Shown here in pieces: positions 45,295 to 52,022 of a stretch of 64,000 bases of DNA. The notes beneath the pieces are model-generated. The model searched no databases. It saw only the letters and a program-made list of their open reading frames with translations, and was not told where the DNA came from. How positions within the stretch are numbered: the stretch's first letter is position 1; each line of letters begins with the position of its first letter. The stretch covers positions 47,132-111,131 of the forward strand of contig JAUXTU010000052.1 in NCBI GenBank assembly GCA_030679145.1. The letters are read 5' to 3'. Source of the DNA: Bacteroidota bacterium. Lineage in GTDB: Bacteria > Bacteroidota > Ignavibacteria > UBA10030 > UBA8401. Made by a program: the position numbers and the translations under genes.

Positions 45295-47712
45295 ATGATT
45301 TTCGACTTAGATATGATCAAAAAATTGTATGCCGGTTATGGCGAAAAAGTCTCACGCGGACGCTCCTTGGTTGGCAGATCGCTCACATTGACCGAGAAAA
45401 TTCTTTATGCACATTATTTTGAAAAACCGACAACTGCAGCAGAACGGGGCAAAAGTTATATCGATTTTGCACCGGATCGTGTGGCAATGCAGGATGCAAC
45501 TGCACAAATGGCGCTCTTGCAATTTATGTCAGCAGGAAGAATTACTGTTGCAGTTCCATCAACAGTCCATTGCGATCATTTGATCCAGGCAGAAGTTGGT
45601 TCGGTGAATGATTTGCTTCGGGCAAATACCGATAACAAAGAAGTGTATGATTTTCTTGCCAGCGTTTCAAACAAATATGGTATTGGATTCTGGAAAGCCG
45701 GAGCTGGAATTATCCATCAAGTCGTGCTGGAAAATTATGCGTTCCCCGGCGGAATGATGATTGGGACAGACTCACATACACCGAATGCCGGCGGACTTGG
45801 AATGGTCGCGATTGGTGTCGGCGGAGCTGACGCTGTTGACGTAATGGCAGGAATGGCGTGGGAATTGAAATTTCCAAAAGTGATCGGAATTCATTTAAAA
45901 GGGAAAATGAACGGGTGGACTTCTGCAAAAGATGTTATTCTTAAAGTTGCCGGAATTTTAACGGTGAAAGGGGGAACCGGAGCGATCGTTGAATATTTCG
46001 GTGAAGGAACAAAATCAATCTCCGCTACAGGAAAAGGAACGATCTGTAATATGGGCGCGGAGATCGGTGCAACAACTTCAGTATTCCCGTATGATTCGAG
46101 AATGGGTGATTATCTTCGTTCCACAAAGAGGGATGAAATTGCAAAACTTGCGGAAGGAATTGCGGAGCATCTTCGACCTGATGCTGAAGTGCTTGCAAAC
46201 CCCGGTCAATATTATGACCGCGTGATCGAAATTAATTTAGATGAACTTGAACCACACGTGAACGGACCATTCACTCCGGATCTTGCATGGCCGATCTCAC
46301 AATTTGCCAAAGCGGTGAAAGAAAAAGGATATCCCGAAGAATTGAAAGTTGCGCTTATCGGAAGTTGCACGAATTCATCGTATGAAGATATTGAACGTGC
46401 AACATCAGTTGCACGACAGGCGCTTTCAAAAGGATTGAAAACAAAATCTGAATTCACCATCACGCCGGGAAGCGAGCAGATCCGCGCAACCATTGAACGA
46501 GATGGACAACTAAAGATTTTAACAGAAGTCGGCGGACTTGTCCTTGCTAATGCGTGCGGACCGTGTATTGGTCAGTGGAAACGTCATGATGTTGCAATGG
46601 GAGTCAAAAATTCCATCATCACTTCCTACAACAGAAATTTCACGGGACGGAATGATGCAAATCTGGCAACGCATGCGTTTGTTGCCTCACCGGAGATCGT
46701 TACGGCATTTGCAATTGCTGGCAGATTAACATTCAATCCGCTTACCGATATGATCATAAATGGAAAAGGAGAAAGTGTAAAACTTGATGCACCGAAAGGG
46801 GACGAGCTTCCGAAGAATGGATTCAAACCGGACGAGCATGGATTTGCTGCACCGGCAAAAGACGGATCAAAAGTTAAAGTAGCAGTAAGCCCAAAAAGCG
46901 ACCGACTGCAATTGCTTGCTGCATTTAAAAAGTGGGAAGGAAAAGATATTGCAAACCTTCGTGTGCTTTTAAAAGTAAAAGGAAAATGCACGACCGACCA
47001 TATTTCACCTGCCGGAAAATGGCTGAAATACCGCGGACATCTTGATAATATTTCCAACAATATGTTCATCAATGCAGTGAATGCATACAGCGGTGAAGCG
47101 GGAAAAGGGAAGAACCTTTTGACCGGCGAAGTGAAAGAATATTCTGCTGTTGCACGCGATTACAAAAAACAGGAGATCGGTTGGATCACCATCGGTGATG
47201 AAAATTACGGTGAAGGTTCGTCACGCGAACACGCGGCGATGGAACCCCGTTTTCTCGGCGGACGTGCAATCATCGTAAAGAGTTTTGCACGTATCCATGA
47301 AACCAATCTAAAGAAACAGGGAATGCTTGCACTTACATTCAAGAATCCTGCTGACTATGATTTGATCCGTGAAGATGATGTTTGTGCGATCCGGGGTCTG
47401 GAAACATTCACTCCCGGTGTTCCGCTGACATTGGAATTGAAACACAGCGACAATACTTGGGATTCCATTGAATTGAATCATACATTCAACGAGGGACAGA
47501 TCGGGTGGTTCAAAGCAGGAAGTGCATTGAATCTTATTGCTGAAGAGTCAAAAAGATTGTTGGCAAAAAAATCAACTAAAAAGAAATCGGCTAAAAAAAC
47601 GGATAAGAAAACAGTAAAGAAATCATTAAAAAAGCCGGCAAAAAAGATAGCAAAGAAAAAAGCAGTTTTGAAAAAGAAGAAAGCAAAAAAAACAATAAAA
47701 CGCCGAAAGTAA
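45295..47712 (+). CDS. acn: Aconitate hydratase with lysine-rich C-terminal tail
   Basis: An 805-residue aconitase that isomerises citrate to isocitrate. The [4Fe-4S] cysteines appear in [12 protein letters not shown] and [10 protein letters not shown]; other family motifs are [22 protein letters not shown] and [12 protein letters not shown]. The enzyme part is complete at about residue 752. It then continues with 53 residues (47551-47709) of which 27 are Lys and 3 Arg, in KKxxKK-type repeats with a proline. This is not part of normal aconitase. Codon usage changes little, and the frame is intact up to the TAA at 47712. Confidence 0.94.
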   Translation: MIFDLDMIKKLYAGYGEKVSRGRSLVGRSLTLTEKILYAHYFEKPTTAAERGKSYIDFAPDRVAMQDATAQMALLQFMSAGRITVAVPSTVHCDHLIQAEVGSVNDLLRANTDNKEVYDFLASVSNKYGIGFWKAGAGIIHQVVLENYAFPGGMMIGTDSHTPNAGGLGMVAIGVGGADAVDVMAGMAWELKFPKVIGIHLKGKMNGWTSAKDVILKVAGILTVKGGTGAIVEYFGEGTKSISATGKGTICNMGAEIGATTSVFPYDSRMGDYLRSTKRDEIAKLAEGIAEHLRPDAEVLANPGQYYDRVIEINLDELEPHVNGPFTPDLAWPISQFAKAVKEKGYPEELKVALIGSCTNSSYEDIERATSVARQALSKGLKTKSEFTITPGSEQIRATIERDGQLKILTEVGGLVLANACGPCIGQWKRHDVAMGVKNSIITSYNRNFTGRNDANLATHAFVASPEIVTAFAIAGRLTFNPLTDMIINGKGESVKLDAPKGDELPKNGFKPDEHGFAAPAKDGSKVKVAVSPKSDRLQLLAAFKKWEGKDIANLRVLLKVKGKCTTDHISPAGKWLKYRGHLDNISNNMFINAVNAYSGEAGKGKNLLTGEVKEYSAVARDYKKQEIGWITIGDENYGEGSSREHAAMEPRFLGGRAIIVKSFARIHETNLKKQGMLALTFKNPADYDLIREDDVCAIRGLETFTPGVPLTLELKHSDNTWDSIELNHTFNEGQIGWFKAGSALNLIAEESKRLLAKKSTKKKSAKKTDKKTVKKSLKKPAKKIAKKKAVLKKKKAKKTIKRRK

Positions 47713-47792
47713 TCGGGAACGAAACAAGACCATTTGGACGTTAATAGATGTAACATCCAAACATCAATTATTAAATATTAAAAAGGAAGTTT

Positions 47793-48230
47793 ATGCCATT
47801 CGATCCAGTAATGATCCAGCCGTTCCGCGATGAGCTCACCGAATTAGGAATTAAAGAGCTTTATACATCGCAAGAAGTAGATGATACGATCAGCAATAAT
47901 AAAGGGACATTGCTTATGGTCATCAATTCTGTCTGCGGCTGTGCTGCAGGGAAAGCACGTCCGGCAATTCGTAAAGCATTGCAGCACGTGAATAGACCGA
48001 ACAACAAAGTGAGCGTTTTTGCAGGACAAGAAGTTGAAGCGACTGCACGTTTGCGTGAACGTTGGTTGCTAGGCATTCCGCCGTCGTCACCTGCAATTGC
48101 ACTCTACAAAGATAATGAGCTTGTTCATTTTATCCCACGCTTCAAGATTGAAGGGCGCATTGCTGACGAGATCGCCGCTGATCTTATTTCCGCGTTCGAT
48201 GAGTTCTGCGGTGACAAAGTAACAGCGTAA
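47793..48230 (+). CDS. Bacilliredoxin (BrxA/BrxB, YphP/YqiW family)
   Basis: The 145-residue protein belongs to the DUF1094/bacilliredoxin family that removes bacillithiol or similar thiols from proteins. The active site is C48-G-C50 in SVCGCAAGKARP, and other features are VFAGQEVEATARLRERWLLGIPPSSPAIALYKD and HFIPRFKIEGR. The start has AAGGAAG upstream. It follows aconitase, a cluster enzyme sensitive to oxidation, after 80 bases. Confidence 0.93.
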   Translation: MPFDPVMIQPFRDELTELGIKELYTSQEVDDTISNNKGTLLMVINSVCGCAAGKARPAIRKALQHVNRPNNKVSVFAGQEVEATARLRERWLLGIPPSSPAIALYKDNELVHFIPRFKIEGRIADEIAADLISAFDEFCGDKVTA

Positions 48231-48240
48231 TTCTTTTTAT

Positions 48241-48280
48241 AAAGAGCCGTTTATAGCAGATGTGAACGGCTCTTTTCTTT
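48241..48280 (+). terminator. Rho-independent terminator after the bacilliredoxin gene
   Basis: AAAGAGCCGTT at 48241-48251 pairs perfectly with AACGGCTCTTT at 48265-48275 around a 13-base loop, followed by TCTTT. It begins 10 bases after the stop codon. Confidence 0.8.
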
Positions 48281-48393
48281 TTAAATCAATCTTTTATCAT
48301 TTTAAATTATTCAAACGAATGTCTCTATACCAGCATTCACAAAGTTATACTAAAGGAATTGTATTTGCAATTTGATTGAGGTATATTCCTCCA

Positions 48394-48744
48394 GTGAAGA
48401 AAACTCTCGAAAATATTATCTATTTCTCTCTTGTCGTGTGCTATACTTTGGCAGCTACTGTGGGAAATGTTATTGTCTTGAAAGAGTTGCTTAATTCTGG
48501 CGACAAACGCCATCAATTAGCTTCTGAAAAAACATCACGCTCAATACCTGATACTCCTGTTTGGTCTGTTAAGACACACACAACTCCGGCTTTGCAATCG
48601 GATATTTCTGTACACCTTGGATTATTTGACGAAATTTTATCCTGCCAAAAGTCACCACGAATCTATGTTTATACAGATTTCCAATCCAAGTATACGTACC
48701 TAGAAAGCCTACCCTCTAAACCTCGGGATCCACCGATCATATAG
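48394..48744 (+). CDS. Small single-helix membrane protein, unknown
   Basis: Translation from the GTG at 48394 gives 116 residues with one N-terminal membrane helix (IIYFSLVVCYTLAATVGNVIVL) and a soluble part rich in Ser/Thr/Pro (residues about 30-116) with a single cysteine (LSCQK). A TTG at 48376 is an alternative start. I find no known motif and the start signals are weak, so the gene is less certain than its neighbours. It lies in the stretch leading to nhaA. Confidence 0.5.
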   Translation: MKKTLENIIYFSLVVCYTLAATVGNVIVLKELLNSGDKRHQLASEKTSRSIPDTPVWSVKTHTTPALQSDISVHLGLFDEILSCQKSPRIYVYTDFQSKYTYLESLPSKPRDPPII

Positions 48745-48868
48745 TTCTTTCTACCCCTTATTAATTGATACGGATATTCGCATTGAATATTCCGTCGATT
48801 TTTTTTATGCATTGGTGTTCAATGTCGACGCCATGCGCAATTGTCAGTTTAAAGAATGGAGAACTATC

Positions 48869-49003
48869 ATGAAAAAAGAACCTGCTTCTACACCACAACA
48901 ACATAATACGAACGAAGGATTTCCACTCCCTGCTGCCATAATGCTCGGTGCCATTGCACTGGCCATAGTTGCACTGATTCTAAAAACAGTCGGTGTTTTT
49001 TAG
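48869..49003 (+). CDS. Tiny single-pass membrane protein, 44 residues
   Basis: ATG at 48869 has GGAG eight bases upstream and encodes a polar start (KKEPASTPQQHNTNEGF) followed by one hydrophobic helix (PLPAAIMLGAIALAIVALIL). Size and layout resemble accessory subunits of membrane transporters or oxidases, but I cannot assign it. Confidence 0.5.
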   Translation: MKKEPASTPQQHNTNEGFPLPAAIMLGAIALAIVALILKTVGVF

Positions 49004-49089
49004 AATGTTCAAAGACAGTTAATGGATTACTATGCTCCGAAAAATAAACATCGCTCATCATATTTCAACACACTTGATAAAGGATCGTT

Positions 49090-49221
49090 ATGAAAACTGA
49101 AGCACTCATTACTATTTCCGTTGTCTGGACAGTCATTATTTCATTGGCGGCATATTTTATTGTGAAGGTCATTAGGACACCGCAAGATAAAAGCAAACAA
49201 AAGCATGATGAAATGAAATAA
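49090..49221 (+). CDS. Tiny single-pass membrane protein, 43 residues
   Basis: An ATG at 49090 opens a frame that ends at 49221: one hydrophobic helix near the N-terminus (ALITISVVWTVIISLAAYF), then a basic tail (KVIRTPQDKSKQKHDEMK). AAAGGAT lies just upstream. It precedes nhaA by 60 bases. I do not recognise a family; small subunits of sodium-coupled transporters have this shape. Confidence 0.5.
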   Translation: MKTEALITISVVWTVIISLAAYFIVKVIRTPQDKSKQKHDEMK

Positions 49222-49281
49222 TCTGATATAGCATATTTCAGTTCATTGTAAATACAACGAATATTTTTCCGGGAAATATTA

Positions 49282-50592
49282 ATGATTACTCGTAAAAAAG
49301 AAATTGCTGCAGGATTTTCCGAAACATTCAACGATTTTTTTCACAGCAGCACTTCCGGCGGAATTGTTCTTTTAGTGTGTACGGCAATTGCGCTCCTTTG
49401 GGCAAACTCCCCATGGTCAGACAGTTATTTCTCGTTATGGGAGGAACACTTTTCCATAGGTGTTGGCAATGTTACACTATCAAAAACATTACTGCATTGG
49501 ATCAACGATGGATTGATGGTTATTTTTTTCTTCTTTGTTGGATTAGAAATAAAACGGGAGATCCTTGTCGGCGAACTATCTTCGTTTAAAAAAGCGATGC
49601 TTCCAATTATTGCAGCGGTCGGCGGTATGATTGGACCGGCGTTGATTTATCTTGCATTTAATTCAGGTGATTCCGAACTCTCCCAGGGATGGGGAATACC
49701 AATGGCTACCGATATTGCATTTGCACTTGGTATTCTTGCATTGCTCGGCGATAAAGTTCCTTCGGGTTTGAAGATTTTTCTTGCTGCTCTTGCAATTACT
49801 GATGATATGGGAGCTGTACTTGTGATTGCATTGTTCTATACAAGTGAACTTTCTCTGCTCATGCTTGCAATTGGCGGGGGTTTTGTGCTCTTGCTGATAC
49901 TCGCAAATAGATTCAATGTTCGATCTACGGCAGTGTATGTACTGCTGGGAATAGGTTTATGGTTTTGTTTCTTAAAATCAGGCGTTCACTCTACAATAGC
50001 CGGAGTGATTTTGGCAATGACAATTCCTGTTCAATCGAAGATTGATAAAAAAAGGTTTCTTGAAGAAACAAAACTTGCAGTTGATGACCTTGAGAATAAC
50101 ATCTCAATACGAAGTGAAAATGAATTGATCCATAAAGTAGCATCGCTGAGTGAAGAGGTTCAATCTCCGCTTCATCGTTTTGAGCACGCACTTCATCCTT
50201 ATGTTGCCTTTCTTATTATGCCGGTTTTTGCACTAGCCAACGCAGGTGTGAAGATAGAAGGAAACGTATTTGATGCGCTTTCTTCACCTGTCGGTCTTGG
50301 TGTTGCTCTGGGATTGATCATTGGAAAACAGATTGGTGTATTTTCTTTTGTTTGGATTGCCGTAAAGACAAAAATAGCCGCGCTTCCACACAATGTTTCA
50401 TGGGGGATGATCTATGGGACAACGTGGCTTTGCGCAATTGGTTTTACGATGGCACTCTTTATTGCCAGTTTAGCATTTAAAACAAATGAACCATTGGTCA
50501 TCAGTAAGATTGCAATTCTTTTTGCCTCTTCGCTTTCTGCTGTTGTTGGATTGATTTTGCTTTCGCGATTGAAGTATACGAAAGAGAAGTAA
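49282..50592 (+). CDS. nhaA: Na+/H+ antiporter NhaA
   Basis: The 436-residue inner-membrane protein exchanges Na+ for protons in pH and salt homeostasis. The ion-binding aspartates are present as D144 (MATDIAFALG) and D174-D175 (LAITDDMGAVLVIALF). Further signature: FFVGLEIKREILVGELS and WGMIYGTTWLCAIGFTMALFIA. Twelve membrane helices are expected. A charged hydrophilic loop near 265-300 is longer than in E. coli. Two very small membrane proteins precede it. Confidence 0.96.
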   Translation: MITRKKEIAAGFSETFNDFFHSSTSGGIVLLVCTAIALLWANSPWSDSYFSLWEEHFSIGVGNVTLSKTLLHWINDGLMVIFFFFVGLEIKREILVGELSSFKKAMLPIIAAVGGMIGPALIYLAFNSGDSELSQGWGIPMATDIAFALGILALLGDKVPSGLKIFLAALAITDDMGAVLVIALFYTSELSLLMLAIGGGFVLLLILANRFNVRSTAVYVLLGIGLWFCFLKSGVHSTIAGVILAMTIPVQSKIDKKRFLEETKLAVDDLENNISIRSENELIHKVASLSEEVQSPLHRFEHALHPYVAFLIMPVFALANAGVKIEGNVFDALSSPVGLGVALGLIIGKQIGVFSFVWIAVKTKIAALPHNVSWGMIYGTTWLCAIGFTMALFIASLAFKTNEPLVISKIAILFASSLSAVVGLILLSRLKYTKEK

Positions 50593-50648
50593 CAGGGAAC
50601 ATTAGTTGATGATGCGCCTCTTGATATTTATCCCTCTACAAAATTAAC

Positions 50649-50702
50649 TTGACATCGGGATAAAAAGACTGTATATTTTTACAGTGTAAATAATTACAGT
50701 AT
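50649..50702 (+). promoter_or_regulatory. Consensus-like promoter overlapped by an SOS/LexA-like operator
   Basis: TTGACA at 50649-50654 and TATATT at 50672-50677 are spaced by 17 bp, a near-perfect sigma-70 promoter. Overlapping the -10 is ACTGTA (50668-50673), six bases, TACAGT (50680-50685), which also fits CTGT-N8-ACAG and matches 16 of 20 positions of the E. coli SOS consensus by my alignment. A further TACAGT half-site lies at 50695-50700. The placement over the -10 is what repressors use. Which LexA this organism has, and its motif, is not known from the window. Confidence 0.7.
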
Positions 50703-50726
50703 TTAATTCGTTGAACCGGAGGAACT

Positions 50727-50939
50727 ATGCCGAAATCGACATATTCCGTTGATCAAGAGCGCCGCATTAATAATTATGTGAAAAAGATCCTTGAAGAACT
50801 TGGACGAACGCTTCCCGACGATCATTATGGAACGGTGGAATTTTCTATTCCACATCAGGCAGGAAAAATCTCGGGACGGATCAAGGTGACGCTCGCGTCG
50901 ACATTTTCCCCTGAAGGAATTGCGGCAAAAATAAGATAG
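50727..50939 (+). CDS. Small protein (70 residues) under the SOS-like promoter, unknown
   Basis: The ATG has GGAGG five bases upstream, a very strong start. The protein is basic at the N-terminus and contains SVDQERRINNYVKKILEEL, a helix, followed by strands FSIPHQAGKISGRIKVTLAS. I do not recognise the family. It is the first gene after the operator-like promoter and lies 227 bases before the RecA-like gene. Its TAG stop falls within the left end of a MITE-like element, so the C-terminus may have been changed by insertion. Confidence 0.65.
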   Translation: MPKSTYSVDQERRINNYVKKILEELGRTLPDDHYGTVEFSIPHQAGKISGRIKVTLASTFSPEGIAAKIR

Positions 50940-51089
50940 AAGTCATCTTGTTGTCATTTCGAGATGCGTAGCATCGAGAAATCCAGTTTTGCTTTCAATA
51001 ATAAAAACGAGATTCCTCACTCCCGCCTGACCGATGGCGGGCAGGTCGTTCGGAATGACAATCAAATTTATTTTTTAAGATAACTTCTA
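50937..51089. mobile_element. MITE-like dispersed element, copy 1
   Basis: The body (about 50953-51062) shares long stretches with 57042-57127, for example GTCATTTCGAGATGCG, GCATCGAGAAATC, TTCAATAATAAAA and GAGATTCCTCAC, and ends GTTCGGAATGACAAT. The ends are imperfect inverted repeats, TAGAAGTCATCTT at 50937-50949 and AAGATAACTTCTA at 51077-51089. There is an internal insertion (CCGCCTGACCGATGGCGGGC) absent from copy 2. No transposase is coded, so it would be mobilised in trans. Confidence 0.65.
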
Positions 51090-51112
51090 AAAATTGGGTT
51101 GTTGAAATTATC

Positions 51113-51158
51113 AAGCCCGATTATAGAGACGGTAGAACCGCTCTGTAGTCGGGCTTTT
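51113..51158 (+). terminator. Terminator-like hairpin just before the RecA-like gene
   Basis: AAGCCCGA at 51113-51120 pairs with TCGGGCTT at 51149-51156, extended inside by GAGACGGT/ACCGCTCT-type pairs, with a short T-run. It ends eight to ten bases before the ATG at 51167. It may end the transcript of the 70-residue gene, or attenuate entry into the polymerase cassette. Confidence 0.65.
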
Positions 51159-51166
51159 ATGTTTAT

Positions 51167-51865
51167 ATGGACAAGAAAAATTCTCTGCACAGGATTGTCG
51201 ATCGTCATTTTACCGCGCCGCCGGGAAAGGTCGGATTGTTATACGGTGAACGGAAAGTCTATTCTCTCGCAACATTGATCGCCGTTGAGATCTTGATGCG
51301 CAATCCGGCTGTCGTCATCATCGATGCAGCAAACCGCGTCGATCCGTACTTATTTGCACGGATTGCGAGGATGAAGCATATCGATCCATACTCATTCTTG
51401 GACCGAACGTACGTAACACGGGCGTACACATGTTATCAGCTCGATATTTCCATTACTGACGGATTATTCCAGTTTGTCTGCGGTGTGAACGCTCAGTTCG
51501 TTATTGTGTACGGATTGATCGATCTGTTCGACGATGAGCAGGTGCCGATTTCCGATGTGGTTGATATTCTTCGCCGTGTCCGTGAAACACTTCGGTCGCT
51601 GATGTTGAAAGGAATCTCAACACTGCTTGTTTCATCAACACCGCATTTCAAATTGAAGGGGCGTGAATATTTTTTCGCTCAGTTGTCAGCAATGGCGGAT
51701 GTGCGGTATCGTTTGGAGCAGCACAATTTTGATCAACACATTATTCTGGAGGAGACTACTCATGGGAAGAACAACACCGACCGCAACAATGCTCATTCAG
51801 TTCGAAGAGAGCAATTGGTCACAATTCCGCAGGGCGTTACGGAAAGAAGACCAAAACGCGTTTGA
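51167..51865 (+). CDS. Degenerate RadA/RecA-like protein of the PolB2-type cassette
   Basis: A 232-residue protein related to the archaeal RadA core. GKVGLLYGERKVYSLATLIA occupies the place of the RadA P-loop but lacks the GxxxxGKT lysine and threonine. VVIIDAANRVDPYLFARIA and IDPYSFLDRTYVTRAYTC match RadA's IDTExxFRPERI and GLDPxxxLxNIxVARAY; the Walker B position reads FVIVYGLIDL without the aspartate. So it should not hydrolyse ATP and may be a structural partner. The C-terminal 35 residues are basic and overlap the next gene out of frame. No Shine-Dalgarno is visible because a hairpin ends just upstream. Confidence 0.85.
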   Translation: MDKKNSLHRIVDRHFTAPPGKVGLLYGERKVYSLATLIAVEILMRNPAVVIIDAANRVDPYLFARIARMKHIDPYSFLDRTYVTRAYTCYQLDISITDGLFQFVCGVNAQFVIVYGLIDLFDDEQVPISDVVDILRRVRETLRSLMLKGISTLLVSSTPHFKLKGREYFFAQLSAMADVRYRLEQHNFDQHIILEETTHGKNNTDRNNAHSVRREQLVTIPQGVTERRPKRV

Positions 51866-52022
51866 CGAACTCTTTACGTATGCAAAAATGAATCTTCCTG
51901 CGATTTCCATTCAGGCACATCCAGTGCCATTTGAAAGTATTATGCTTTCAATGCTGGTTGAGCAGCAAAAACAGATCCAGACTTTAACGGAAAAATTACG
52001 TGACTACGGGGAGCGCATATGA
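51762..52022 (+). CDS. Small conserved-looking protein (86 residues) of the polymerase cassette
   Basis: The ATG at 51762 has GGAGGAG seven bases upstream, inside the RecA-like gene, and overlaps it by 104 bases in another frame. The protein starts MGRTTPTATMLIQFEESNWS and is mostly helical, with RRALRKEDQNAFDELFTYAK and a C-terminal coiled-coil-like IMLSMLVEQQKQIQTLTEKL. It ends with TGA overlapping the ATG of the polymerase gene (ATGA). Function unknown; its place between a RadA-like protein and a polymerase suggests a linker or regulator. Confidence 0.8.
   Translation: MGRTTPTATMLIQFEESNWSQFRRALRKEDQNAFDELFTYAKMNLPAISIQAHPVPFESIMLSMLVEQQKQIQTLTEKLRDYGERI

Noticed and set aside
47478..47756. 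Minus-strand ORF opposite the aconitase tail
   Set aside because: A long Phe-rich frame arises because the lysine-rich tail reads as repeated Phe on the other strand.
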